This document shows positions 1 to 11,813 of a stretch of 64,000 nt of DNA, piece after piece. Origin of the DNA: Hirsutella rhossiliensis (taxonomy: Eukaryota; Ascomycota; Sordariomycetes; Hypocreales; Ophiocordycipitaceae); the NCBI RefSeq assembly GCF_020360975.1, contig NW_025408673.1, forward strand, positions 1,116,001 to 1,180,000, written 5' to 3'. The first letter of the stretch is position 1. Each line of letters begins with the position of its first letter. Below the pieces are notes generated by a model that was given only the letters and a program-made list of their open reading frames with translations, did no database searches and was not told the DNA's origin. The position numbers and the translations under genes were made by a program.

Positions 1-2621
1 GATCCTAGAGCCTTTATTAGTTACCTCGTTAGTTATAATTCTACGAATATCTTCTAGATCTAGATTCCTCTTCTACGGAAGGTTATTTCGACTAGGGATA
101 TAATTTTCGACGAATTTAGCTTCTTTAACAGAAAGAGGGATTAATAGCCCCTCTTACTCTCTTAACGTTAGCTAATTTAGAAGATTTAAATCCCCCCTTC
201 CTAATAGTCTTAAGAAGAGGTCCTAGACGAGGAAACGGAAGAAGAAACCGACGTCGAAGTAGTAGAGGATAACGCCGACTTTAAGGAAGAAGAAGAAGAG
301 GAAGCTGCTAGATTAGATGATCTAGACAAAGAAGGAGACTATAGGAAAGCGGTAGAGCTAGAATACGCCTGCCTACCTACGCCTCCTCTTACGGAAGAAG
401 AAGATCTAGAAGCAGCTTTCTTAGTTAGTCTTCCCGTCTCGACCCCTAAGGGGGTAGGAAAGGCACCTCTCTCGAAGGATTACCCGGCTGCCTTTTTATC
501 CCTGCTTCGAGAAGCAAAGGAAGGTATAGGGCCCGATACGAAAGAAGACTAGTTTCTCCCCTATTTCGATCGTTTTTCCGACTTCTACCTAACGCTAATA
601 GAAGACGGTTCCTACGGAGCGTTTATAGTAGGCCGGCTTTTTAAGCTAGTATTAGTAAGGAAGGTATATAAAAGAGACCTCCTAGACCCACTAGTAAACT
701 AAAAGCAGCTAGAAAGACACCCCTTTAGAGACTAGTTTTTCTAGGCCTAGAAAGACTACCTAGCCTTACACGAAGAGATAGGGTCTTTTAAAGAGGTCCT
801 TAAGGAAAAAGCAAGAGGAAAATAGGTCCTTAGCTATAAGTAGGTCTTTATCTATAAGACTAATAAACACGGCTTCCTTTAAAAGTGCAAGGCCCGGCTA
901 GTTATCTACGGGAACTAATAGGAAAAAGGGGATCTACCTACTAGGGCAACCACCCTAGCAGGGATGTCTTTTCGGACCCTTATAGCTATAGCAGTAGAAT
1001 TCGACCTCGAGCTCGATTAAATAGATATAGTTAACGCCTTTATTAACTGCCTACTTAAGGAAGAAGAAGTTATCTATATACGACTTCCTCCTAGTTTCTA
1101 ATAACTAGGAAAGGTTCTACGGCTTAGGAAAGCTCTATACGGACTATAAAGATTACCCCTTCTTTAGTAATAGCATTTAATAGGTTCCCTCGAAGCCCTA
1201 GGCTTTACGAAAGTCCCTTAGGAACTATATATAATATAGAAGGGTAAAATCACGGTCTTCTTCTACGTCGATAATATTATCTAGGTATACCCGAAAGAGG
1301 AAGAAGCTATTATAAGGGAGGCTATACATAGCCTATAATAAAGGTATAAGATAACCTAGCTAAGGGAGCTAAAGTAGTTCCTAGGGATATAAATCCTTTA
1401 GAATAGGTCCTAATAGACTATCTAGCTTACCTAAGACGCCTATATCGATAAGGTCGCTTATAAATTCCTCCTTAATTCCCTCGATAAGAAGCTTCCCTCT
1501 ACGCCTATATTAGACGAAGAGCTTTTACCTAATCCGTCCTTTTAAGCTAGGGAGCAAGAGAAACACTAATATTAATAGAAGGTAGGCTCCTTGCTTTTTT
1601 TAGCTATTTCTACTAGACCGGATATCTCTTTTACGGTCTCCTGGCTAGCTAGGTATAACTAGAATCTTAGCCCTAGGTATTAAGAAGTAGTAGATAGAGC
1701 AATCCTTTATCTCTATTTAACGAGATTATATAGTCTACGCCTAGGAGGGCAGGGAAGGAAATAAGCTACCGAAATCTTCCTTTATTCGAGCGATTCGTCC
1801 TTTATAGACAATTCCTTAGATAGAAAGAGCTTATAAGGGTATATTATATCCCTTTTTAGAGGAACTATTGCTTAGAGAGCTTCGAAGTAAGCTACCGTTA
1901 CTATATTAAGTACGGAGGCAGAGCTACTAGCTCTTTTAGAAGCGTTAAAAGAAGCGATTTTCCTTAGCCGGCTACTAATATCGTTACGACTATAAATTCC
2001 GTCCCCGTTAGCTATAGAATGCGATAACACGTAGACTATACGGATTCTTACGGAGGAAAATAGTAAGCTGTCGACCCGGCTACGGCATATCGATATCTAC
2101 TAGCATTAGTTACGCTAAGAGGTCTAAAGGGGACTTATTTCCGTCCGTTAGGTTCTAACGGCATTAATAAAAGCCGACGGTCTTACGAAGCCCCTACCAA
2201 AGTAGAAGCTAGCTGTCTTTTTATAGTAAATTAGGCTAGAAGACGTTCGAGAGAAGCTATCCTTAGAAGCCCGCCTTAAGAGTCTACGAGAGGAGCTAAT
2301 AGCACGTAGGAGGAAGGAGACGTCTATAGCCGAAGAGAGGAATTAGGACTTGTCCTAAAGGAGGGCCCCTAGCTTAATTAGGACTTATTCTTCTTAAAGG
2401 CCCCCTTTTTAGGGACTTGTCCTTAGAGAAGCCCCCCTTTCTTATAGGACTTAATTTCCTCCTTAAGGCCCCTTTTCCTAAAGTAGGTCTAAAAGAGCCC
2501 GGGGCTAAAACCCGGATTTCTTAAGTAAGGGATAAGTGTAGACTAAGACCTCCTCTATACGCTTACTAGCCTAGGTATTTAGCTTTACCCTTTCTATAAG
2601 GGCAGCCTATAGCTAAGGGGG
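1..2621 (+). pseudogene. Ty1/copia pol fragment, copy 1 (RT and RNase H)
   Basis: This is the 3' part of a copia polyprotein; the 5' part lies left of the window. Read through its many TAA/TAG stops, it shows reverse transcriptase with a segment like FDLELDxIDIVNAFI (about 1,000-1,060) and the catalytic box FFYVDNII (1,259-1,283, from YVDD). RNase H follows, with STEAELLALLEALKEA near 1,910 and KLSTRLRHIDIYxH near 2,070. A purine-rich tract (AAGGGGG, to 2,621) ends it just before the LTR. It is colinear with the two internal regions of the array at 25,368-36,656. It keeps a few more CA and TG dinucleotides than they do, so it is less mutated. All stops are TAA or TAG, as expected from CpA to TpA mutation. 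It cannot encode a working protein as it stands. Confidence 0.85.
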
Positions 2622-3100
2622 TATATCGCGAAGCGTGGCCTGATTTCGTAGTTCTCGGAGATATCCCTTAGTAAGAGGGACCTAGGAAGCTAAAAAACAG
2701 GTTTTAAAGAAGGAGCTAAAAAGAGGTGTAGAGAGGAGGGTGGGGGCAAGAGGGGAAGCAGAAGTAGCGATAGCTTCCTATAGAGGTAGCGAGAGATAAG
2801 ACGGATATGCCGGCAACGGCTAGAAAGGAGGGGAAAACCCGGCAAAAAGCTCGGTAGTTAAAGGGATATTAGTAGCTTCTTTAAGCAGGATCTTCTTTAT
2901 TAATTGAGATGCTAGACGGGTATAAAGAGGGGCGTTAGATAGAGGAAAGAAGGATAATTAAGGCAATATAACAATCACTTCCCTACCTTTATTGCTGCCC
3001 CCGTAAGAATTAAATCCCTTTGCCCTGCCTATCCGACCCCTTACTTTTAATTTCACCCTCGTGCATTTTATATATACTTCTTATATCTCTCTTCGCGAGA
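2622..3100 (+). repeat. 3' LTR of copia copy 1
   Basis: 479 bp. It matches the LTRs at 24,883-25,367, 30,781-31,268 and 36,657-37,136 along its whole length. Near the ends it has short inverted termini, TCGCGAAG at 2,625 and CTTCGCGA at 3,091. A purine tract lies immediately upstream, as expected for a 3' LTR. TG is still present in places (for example GCGTGGCCTG), so RIP is lighter here than in the other copies. The sequence right after it belongs to a gypsy B LTR, so this copia apparently inserted into, or recombined with, a B LTR. Confidence 0.85.
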
Positions 3101-3101
3101 A

Positions 3102-3209
3102 GATCCTATATATATATATATAAGCTAGCTATTAAGAGAGCTTTATATAGCTTATTAATATTATTCTATAAACGGTACCTATATATACGCCTCTACTTAC
3201 TTTATAATA
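3102..3209 (+). repeat. Truncated LTR of gypsy family B
   Basis: It matches the 3' 110 bp or so of the 186 bp B LTRs at 42,434-42,619 and 48,254-48,439: GATCCTATATATATAT, a middle AGAGCTxTATATAGCTTATT, and the end CTTACTxTATAATA. The 5' part of the LTR is missing where the copia LTR abuts. The short open frame across 3,020-3,250 is chance and not a gene. Confidence 0.75.
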
Positions 3210-3652
3210 AGGACCTATTAAAGGTATCTAAGAAAGCTAGTTATTCTTAATAGCTAGAAACTATAGCTTATTCTCCTTAAGTAGAAACTAACTACTTACT
3301 TTATATTTACTTTAAGTTAATATTTAACCTAGCTCTCTATAGTTAGTAAGGTAGATTATCTTACTAAATAATATAGTATCTTATTATAACCTTAACTTTT
3401 AGCTTTAACTATAGTAATATAAGTATATATAAAGGTACTTTTAGTATATTTCTCTTAATATAATAATATCCTAACTATAATAATTATAATAATAAACTAA
3501 AGAGTATTACTATAGCCTAGGTTAATTTAATAGTAGCTATAGTATATACTTAAAGATATACTTATAGTAATAGTAATAGTAGTAGCTAGATTAAGATAAA
3601 GGGTTTTAAAAGAGATAAAGAAAAAAAGAAAGTACTAAGTAAGATAAGGTAA
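3210..3652. other. AT-rich RIP-mutated spacer, no gene seen
   Basis: TA-rich sequence almost without CA or TG. I could read no domain in any frame and found no repeat partner in the window. It ends at the 9 bp duplication that flanks MULE C. Confidence 0.6.
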
Positions 3653-3661
3653 ATATAAAGG

Positions 3662-3831
3662 AGTATTACTATTTATATATATATATCTCTCTATTTATAT
3701 AAACGCCTTATTTTTAAGATATATACTAATACTAGCCCGCTCTACTTATTTATACCGCGCCTATATAGTAAGTAGCGGTACCGCTTAAATGCCCGCGCCT
3801 AAGCCCGCCTATATATATATACTATATATAT
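3662..3831. repeat. Left terminal inverted repeat of MULE C
   Basis: Its reverse complement matches 13,374-13,544 with scattered C/T and G/A differences. A shared core is TAGCGGTACCGC followed by TAAATxCCCGCGCC. It ends in an alternating TA tract. Confidence 0.85.
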
Positions 3832-3974
3832 ATATAAGATCCTACCTATATTCTATATATATATACTAAATTTAAAGCTATCGCCGCTACTATAATAGAA
3901 CCCTTTCTCTCCCTCCTTAATATACCTATACTACCTTAAGGCGATAATAAATCTTATAATACTAACGAGGAACG

Positions 3975-4824
3975 TAAAGATACTATCCCGCCCTTACTAC
4001 TATTTCTAAGCTTCGAAACCTACGATAAAGTATATAACTTTATTTAAGGCTTCCTTTATAAGAACGGTGCTACTATTATTAAGCGGTTAAGCTTATATAA
4101 GCGAGATATTAATAGGATCTCCCTTATAACCTAAGTCCTCTTTATATATAATTATAGCCTATAGTAAGCTTCTACTAGTATAGGGCTATATAAGCCGTCT
4201 ACTTAGAAGCTTAACTACCCTTTCCGCCTTATTATAATAGCTTTATATAACGAGGAAGAAGGAGCTTAGTAGTAGACTTTTTAAGTTACTAAGGGCTACT
4301 ATAACTATAGGCTATCTCTTAATCCCTTAGCGTATAATATTTATTACTAACGGACTATAATATAGTAAGCTCTTAAGTAAAACCTCTCTTAATATAAAGC
4401 GCTACTAGCTTAAGAGATATTAAATATTTTACGTAAGGCTAAGCCTTTTATTTTTATATCTAAGATATCGATAACGATCGCTAAAAGATTTATTTTACCG
4501 CTCTTAGAGATATAATAGTAATATATACGTTCTTATAGTATCTTTAAGCTAGCAATCTTCCTTATTATATTAAATTCGACCTATATAATAAAAATAAGAT
4601 TTAAGGTATATTATAGACCTACCTATAGTATTAAAAGATATAAAAACGTTTCCTTAAGGTTCTTAGTATTAATAATATATATAAGATAAACCGCTTTAAG
4701 CTCTTTCTTTTTTAAGTTACTAAGGTTACTAACTAAAAGTCTTTAGTAAACTTCGCCTTTAGCTTTATTAATATAAAGAAAGAAGAGGGATATTAATAGC
4801 TTTATAAGTCTCTTAATAAGCTTT
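3975..4824 (+). pseudogene. MULE transposase, N-terminal half (FAR1-like zinc cluster)
   Basis: Read through TAA/TAG stops, this part resembles the N-terminal DNA-binding region of fungal and plant MULE transposases. It opens with a segment like FETYDKVYNFIxGFLYKNGA (from about 4,011). A cysteine/histidine-type cluster follows, with remnants LNYPFRLIIIALYNEE and KGYYNYRLSLNPLAYN, where C and H codons have become Y codons as RIP would do. Near 4,760 the frame reads NFAFSFINIKKEEGY, the start of the MULE catalytic region. It stops at the gypsy B1 insertion and resumes at 11,814. The family call rests on reading by eye plus the terminal structure. Confidence 0.7.
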
Positions 4825-4829
4825 ATAGG

Positions 4830-5015
4830 TATTATAAAGTAAGTAAAGGTATATATATAGGTACTATTTATAGGATAATATTAATAAGCTATATAGAGCT
4901 CTTTTATACGCGGCTAGCCCGCCCTTATATATATAGGATCTAGCCCTCTATACGTAACTATATAGCTTAGGCTATAGCCTAAGCCTATTACTTATAATAG
5001 TTAAAAACTCTTATA
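4830..5015 (-). repeat. 3' LTR of gypsy B1
   Basis: 186 bp, equal in length to the other B1 LTR and to both B2 LTRs. It begins TATAAGAGT on the minus strand, where TA probably replaces the usual TG. Confidence 0.88.
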
Positions 5016-5559
5016 TAATACCCTCCCTTAAGCGCGGTATAGGGCTACCTTATTAACGGCTCCTATATAATTAGGCCTATACCGCTAGCTCTTCCCTACC
5101 CTTTCCTATTAATTAAGCTGGCCCTACTAGCCCTATTATCCCCGCGCCCGTTAGCCTAGGTAGCCGGAACCTAGCTTTATACTCGTCGGCTAGCTAGCCG
5201 TTTAAATAAGAGCGTAACCTATTATATACGCCCTTAGGTAGCTAGCGGCTAGTCTAGACCTACGTAAGCCTTAGGTTACCCGTCCCCTCTACCTTAGGTA
5301 GTATCCTCTACTAAGGGGTATATAAAGTAGTATCCCCCCCTTCCCTTTTTCTTTCCCTCTTTCCCTTCTTTAACTGTAGTAGTAGTATTAATAGGTAAGT
5401 TCTACTCTACTTAGGGCGTTAGTCTATTCCTAGCTATATAGGCCGCTCTATTAATATATACTTATAGTAGTAGTAATAGTAGTAATAATAGCCTTAATAA
5501 TAATAATAACTTTAACTAGTAAGTTCCGCGCCCTACTAAGTAGGAGGCTATATTCTATT

Positions 5560-6490
5560 ATACTAACTTCCGCGATAGATATATCTACCTCTCCCTCTCT
5601 TACCTCCTCTTTCTTAGAGCGTATAGAGTTATTTATTAACGCTATACTAGCCGCGGCCGACGATAACTCCGCCGCTACCGCCGCTCCTACCCGCGCCGCT
5701 ACTACCGCTCTTACCGCCGCCGCCGCCGCCTCTACTACGCTATTCGCCCTTACGTCGCCCTTTAAGGTAACGACGCCGTCCCCGCCGCTACCTATAACGC
5801 CCGGCCCCTTAGCCCCCGCCTCCGTCTCCGCTACCCCTATAAGTCCGTAGTTAGGTAAGCGTAATAGATATTATCCGCTAACCTCCTATAATATAAGCGC
5901 TAAGTATAGGCCGGCGCCGCCTACTTAGCCCCTTATATATATTATACGTCGTAGGAGCTCGACTACTCCGACTAGGCTAGGCGCCGCCGCGGCGGTAGCT
6001 ACTATTAGTACGCGTACGCCGGCCGCGCCTATAAGGCGGCGCCTCCCGTCTTACTTACTATAGCGTCGGCTTAAAAGGCCGGCTTATACGGGTAAGCGCG
6101 GGGGGCTACTAAGAAGTACCTTACCGCCGCCGCCGCCGCCTACTATAACCTCCGCGCCCTTAAGTAATAGGGCCTTATACCTAAGTAGGTCCTTACTCCT
6201 CTACTCCCTTACTTCCGCTTTTAACGTACCTAGCGCTAAGGATACTGCCTCCGTCGCCCTATTAGCGGTCCCCTTAGCCGTGCCCGCTACCGCTACCGCC
6301 GCTACCCCTACCGCCGCTGCTAGCCGCCGCCCCTTTACCCTTAGAGCCGCCGCTGCCGCTAACTAGCTTACGAGCTTAAAGGGCTGCCTTAGCGCCCTAA
6401 AGACCGCCGCCGCTATTAATAAGAAGGAGGAGGCTAATAAGGACAACGATAATAAAGATAATAATAAGGGTAACGATAACGATAAGGAAT
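5560..6490 (+). pseudogene. Antisense reading frame inside gypsy B1
   Basis: This frame runs opposite to gag-pol, between the chromodomain-like end and the 3' LTR. It is open for about 300 codons apart from a few RIP-type TAA/TAG codons. The protein would be rich in Ala, Pro, Ser and Thr, then basic, and would end in an acidic, Asn/Asp/Lys-rich tail near 6,410-6,490. B2 carries the same frame on its minus strand (46,800-47,750), with shared stretches such as PAAPIxRRLPSY and SVALxAVPLAVP. I do not recognise the product. High GC at codon third positions alone could keep such a frame open, so it may not be coding. Confidence 0.4.
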
Positions 6491-6549
6491 AGGCTTAGGT
6501 AGTTTAAGGGCTCCGCCTTATAATAAACGCTATTTTTATCTCTACTTAT

Positions 6550-9500
6550 ACTATTATACTTATATTACCTATATTACTATAACTACCCCCTTTACTTTAC
6601 TTACTTTATAGTCCTAGCCTAGGCCGCTATTAATAGTTTACTAGTCTATTATTCTTATCTATTAGTCTATATAGGGCCTTAAACTTATTAAGGGCTATAG
6701 CTCTTATAAACTTATATATAGGTTCCTATATAGGGTTAAGGTACCCGCGCTACTTAATAAGAACCTCCTAGCGTTTCCCTTAGCTTACCTTCTTTTAGCG
6801 TATAGCTTATATCTCTTTAACCTCGAATTTATTATCCCCTTCTATCTTAAATATAGGCGGTTAAGCGTCCGCTACTTCTTATTTAAGTAGCGGGTTAAAG
6901 GAGGCTTAGTAAAGGAGGTTAACGTTAACCTTATTATAGACCCCTATTAAGAGACTATCGAGCTTAACTACCTATAGGCTAATAACCCTCTATACTATAA
7001 ACTTTATATATAGCTAGTCTAGCTTCTTTTTTAGTCGCGCTAACTTATAGTTATAGAGGTTAAGCTATACTTTATCTCTTACTATAAACCTATCCGCTAG
7101 CGCCTTAGTCTTATTAGCGTGCTGCTCTTAATCCTACGCTATAGTAGCTATCGTAGATTAATAGTATTCTATAGTTTCTTATAGCTTCTATATAAACGCG
7201 GAAGCGCGGCTCTTTAGTAACGTACTACTATACTACTCCGCTACTATATCCGCGGTAAATAGGATTAAGGAGGGCGGCTTAAAGCTATATATTACAAAGA
7301 AGGGGGCTATCTTAATAAAGGTTTACGGTTTACTATTTAGCGCGAGCTAGGTAGTAGGGAGCTAGCGGTCTTAGTCCGCTTAGTTATAGGCTATAACTAT
7401 ATATAGGTACGCCTATACTTCTTAGTTAACCCTCTTAGGTCCCCTATTAGTCTATAAGTAATAAGCTATACTAAGTAGCTATATAATCTAAAGTAGCCGG
7501 TATAAGTACTACTAAAAGCGGCTAGTTTAGTTCGACCCTTTATTACTTATAATAGAGGCTAGCTAGCTATATAAGCGGGCTTAGTATTAAAGGAAGCGCT
7601 CTACGTAAGCTTTTATATTTATAAATAGTATTAGCTTTAGTACTATTAATTTACTAAGTCGGTCCTTAATTACCTATATATAGCGGTTACCGCCTTCTAT
7701 AAGCGGGAGGTCTATTATAAAGTCTATCTATATATATATATAGAACCGGTTTAGTATTAAAAGCTACTTTAGTAGCCCCTTAAGCTACGCCCTTTAGATC
7801 TTCGTATAGCTATAGATATTATAGTTACGGAGAAAGTAATAAACGTAGTACTATAGGAGGGGCTAGTAAAAGTCCCTTATAAGGCCTACTACTATACCCT
7901 ATCTACCTAGGTAACCTATAATACTAGAGTTATAGATAAGTTAAACTAGCCTCTCTTAGAGCTTATTCTATTTATCTAGCTCTAATAGCCCCTCCTTTTC
8001 TTTAGCTTCTATAGTATATAGTACGCCTAGTACTTATAGTCTCCCCCGCTAGCGTAGATGCCCTTATAGGTCGATATAGTAATCGGCTACCTATACTTTT
8101 AGCTTTAGCTTTAGATCTAGGCATTAAGCGCTAGACTTAACGGCGCAGCGCACGCCCTTATAGGTATAGTCTAGAGCCGCTATCCTATCCTATAAGCGTT
8201 AAAGGGCCTTATCTTAGAATACTCTTACCGCGCGTGCCCTTAAGCCGGTCTATCCCTCCTCGCCGGACTAAGGTAAGGGCGTAAGGGGAAGCTTATTCGC
8301 TAGTACTACGTCTTCCTTTACTAGGGAAGCTCCTATATAAGTCCGTAGTGCTTCCTATAGGATAAGCTATAGATCCTAGGCCTCGATATCCGCTCCCGTT
8401 AGCTAGTCTTAATCCCTCTAAGAAAGCGCGTTTAAGACTATAGAGTCCTACTTAAGGCGGTACTTAATCGAGAAGTTAAAGCGTAAGAGATACTCCGCTT
8501 AGCGGGCTTACCGCTCTAAGAGTTACTAGCGAGTTATAAAGTACTTAAGGTTCCTATAGTCTATAAGAACCTTAAAGCTCTTATAGCTCTAGAGCTCTAC
8601 TTACTATTACTTAAGGTAGCTAATAATTATTAGTATCTCCTTATCGTAAATAGCGTAATTCCGCTCCGCTAAGGTTAGCTTATAGGAGTAAAATACTACT
8701 AGTTACTTCTGCCTATCTACCTCCTAAGAGAGCGTTCCTTTAAGTGCCTAGCCGCTATAGTCCGCTTTAACTAACGTAGACTAGTCGAAGTCCTATTAAA
8801 GTAGTACCGGGGCTTAAAAGAATAGGTCCTTAAGCGTAAGGAACGCTCCTTCCTATATAGGCCCCTAGTAAAAAGCGGTCCGCTTCTTAGTAATCTTATT
8901 TAAGGGCATTATAATATAAGAGAAGCCCTTAATAAATATCCTATAATAGTTCGCGAACCTAAGGAAGCTTTATATACCTATTTATATAGTTAAGGTAGCT
9001 TAGTCCTAAATCGCCTAGATCTTTATAGGATCCGCCTATATACCTACGCTTATATAGATAATAAAGCCTAGGTACTTAACCCTCTTAACCCTAAATTTAT
9101 ACTTATCTAGGTTAAGGTAGAGCCTATAAAGTTAGAGGCGCTCTAAGACCCTCTATACTTTCTATATATAGTTCTTATAGGAGCCGCTTATATAAATAAG
9201 GATATTATCTATATATATAGAGGCGAACTTATTAAGGAAGTCTTAAAGTATATTATTAATATAATACTAGAAGGTAGCGGGCGCTCCTAAGAGGCTAAAG
9301 GGCATTATAAGCTACTTAAATAAGCTATAGCGTATATAAAACGCTATCTTTTACTTATTACCCTCTAAGATCTATACCTTATAGAACGCCTATTTTATAT
9401 CTAGCTTTATAAACTACTTTACCTTTAAAAGGTTATAAAGTATATCTAAGATTAAGAGTAAGGGGTAGCGGTCTAGCCTTATAATTATATTTAGAGCCCT

Positions 9501-10560
9501 ATAGTTATAATAGAACTATATCTTACCCCTTAGTTTACGTATAAATAAGACCGGCGCTCTTACTTTAGAGCTACTTACTTAAATAAAACCTTTATCTAAG
9601 AGGTCCCTTAGCGTCTTCTTTAGTACTAGTAGCTCTATATATAATATACTATATAGCGGTCTAAATAGTATAGGTAGTTCCTACCCCTTCTTATTAGTAT
9701 AGAGTACGATCCTATAGTCTACCCTTAGCTTATATAAGTTAAGCCTATCTACTTCCTAGGACTTAAATAGTAGTAGGAGGTTATAAAAGCGCTCTAGTAT
9801 CTACTACTATAGCTTAAAGGGCGACTTTAGCTTCTTTGCTTAAAGGGCCTTATTAATATCCGCTAGGCTAACTATATAGACCGCTATATTAGCCGCTACC
9901 TAGCCTTCCTCTTACTTTAACCGATATATAGTTCCTATAAAAATAGAGGTAAGGACTTCTTATACTAAGTATAAAGCTCGCACGCCTAGTCCTATACTTA
10001 TAGAACTATCGTTATAGTAGACCTACTATTATATAGGCCTAAACTATAGCTTCTTTTAGTATAGAACTAAGTATAACTTTATATATAATAACTAAGGTTT
10101 CCTAAGGATTAAGGGAAACTTTAGTTAAGGGATTATATAGGCTATAATAAGCTTATAATAACTATCGACCTCTATAGCTAGCTATATAATACCCTTAATT
10201 ACTATACCCTCTATCGCACCTAAGGCGCCCTTTACTTACCTTAAAGCGATCTTTTCTACTAGTACTTATATCTCTTTTATAAGCGCCTCGTTAACTATAG
10301 TATAGCACTAATAGCCCTTATCTATAAGGGCGGCGATAGGTAAGGAGTTATTAACTATAACCTATATTAAAGTAAGCTCCTCTTTTATAAAGGCGGATTA
10401 TTCCTCTTTCTCCTTTACTAGTACTAGTAATTAGGGCTCTAGAGCCCGTCTTTACTTTAGAGCTACTCTTTTTCCTTTAAGCCTAAGGGAGCGGAGTCCT
10501 CTTTATCGTCTAAAGTAAGGAGCGGTTTTATCTTCGCTACTAAAACTACTATAGGCCGCT
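6550..10560 (-). pseudogene. Gypsy B1 pol (PR, RT, RNase H, IN, chromodomain-like end)
   Basis: The segments are colinear with B2. The reverse transcriptase box reads YIDNILIYISGS at about 9,196-9,225 (from YxDDxLIYS). Integrase core remnants lie near 7,500-7,850. The protease region, with an active site of the type D-x-G-C, lies near 10,300. The chromodomain-like segment is at about 6,700-6,820. Stops are many and all TAA/TAG. In life this would be the enzyme part of the polyprotein, making and inserting cDNA. Confidence 0.8.
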
Positions 10561-10599
10561 TAGCTAAAAGGAAGGGGCATTTTAATATAAAGTATATAA

Positions 10600-11575
10600 A
10601 CGCGCTATAATATAGGTAGCGGCTATTAGCCTTCCTTTTCTTAATTTCCTTGCTTATTACTTACTTCGCCCGCTACTTAGAGAGCGGGATAGTATAAGGG
10701 ATATTCGATAATAACTTCCTATAGCGTTTAGCTCGGTCTATATAAGTAGCCGATATTAAGGTATCTCCGTTAGTATCGATAGTTAGCTATTCCTTTTATA
10801 GAGGGGCGGTAATCCTATTACCGCTATACGGCGTACGCTTATAAAGCTTCTAAAAATATAGCGTCTACTTATAGCCCTATACTACCTTTATTAACTAGCT
10901 TATATACTCGCTATAGTTAGTAGGTATAATTATAGGGATAAGTAGCTCCTATAGGGCTAGCATAATCGAGTTCTATAACTATATAAGCTTCGCGCTATCT
11001 TCCTATACTATAGTTCCCGCTACTTATAAGAGCGTCTCTTTAAAGTTAAGGAGGAATTTACTAAAGGTCTACCCGTCCCTCTACTTAAGGGTCTATAGCT
11101 TATCCTATACCTTCTCCCGCTCTTATACGTTGCCGAACGTATATATAAGGTATTAGAAGAAGTCCTATAGGTCGGGTTTACCTCTAGGGCCGCCCTTATC
11201 TTAGAATCTAAAGATCCGCTATATCTAGGGCTCCGGTAGTATATAAAGGAGCGAATACTATACTATATTATAATAGCTATTTAGGCCCTATTTCTCGTTT
11301 ATTATAAACTTTATCTATAGCCGGCTAAGGAAGAAGTAGAAGGACTTAGGCTTACCGTCCTAAGTCGGCTAGGGAAGCGGCTTTTATATTGGTAGTGCCG
11401 CCGCCGTAACCGGTATTACTAAGGTTATAGGGGTTAACGCTAGTCTCGTAAACGGCTCCCTTAGTATAGCGAGAACCTTATTCTTCTCGCTAGCCGTCGC
11501 GCTTTTAATCGCTTTTAGGATAGCTATAATACTTCCTATCCGCCTAGGGGGTAGCGGTGCTCTTACAAGCGGCAC
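10600..11575 (-). pseudogene. Gypsy B1 gag
   Basis: A 63-codon open stretch starts the minus-strand frame (11,384-11,575, MPLVRAPLPPRRIGSI...). After the first stop it reads like a gag capsid, with segments KPKSFYFFLSRL, YTFGNVxERE and KFLLNFKETLL. B2 lacks nearly all of this region, so B1 is the only copy here with a gag. It is broken by RIP-type stops. Confidence 0.65.
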
Positions 11576-11622
11576 CCTTTCTAGGGAGATATCTATTAGA
11601 TCTATTAGTTAATAGCTTATAC

Positions 11623-11808
11623 TATTACGGAGTAGGCAGAGGCGTATATATAGGTGCCGTATATAGGATAATATTAATAAGCTATATAGAGCTCTTCTAT
11701 ACGCGGCTAGCCCGCCCTTATATATATAGGATCCGGCCCTTTATATATAACTATACGGCTTAGGCCATAGCTTAAGCCTATTACCTATAATAATTAAAGA
11801 CTCTTATA
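11623..11808 (-). repeat. 5' LTR of gypsy B1
   Basis: 186 bp partner of 4,830-5,015. It is followed directly by the ATAGG target duplication at 11,809-11,813. The short plus-strand open frame across 11,557-11,763 lies over this LTR and is not a gene. Confidence 0.88.
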
Positions 11809-11813
11809 ATAGG

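Larger units (their letters stand above)
4830..11808 (-). mobile_element. Ty3/gypsy element B1, complete, nested in MULE C
   Basis: A 6,979 bp LTR retrotransposon on the minus strand. LTRs of 186 bp lie at 4,830-5,015 and 11,623-11,808. The target duplication is perfect: ATAGG at 4,825-4,829 and 11,809-11,813. Order on the minus strand is gag, protease, reverse transcriptase, RNase H, integrase and a chromodomain-like end, then a region with an antisense frame, then the polypurine tract (seen as TACCCTCCCTT after 5,015). All frames carry many TAA/TAG stops. B2 at 42,434-48,439 is the same family. Confidence 0.9.

Noticed and set aside
3020..3250. 76-codon open frame on the plus strand
   Set aside because: It spans the end of a copia LTR and a truncated gypsy LTR; its Tyr/Ile/Leu-rich composition follows from TA-rich sequence.
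3780..3860. Alternating TA tracts as possible CRISPR or satellite arrays
   Set aside because: They are simple TA runs in inverted repeats and LTRs, without spacer structure; CRISPR is not expected in a fungal genome.
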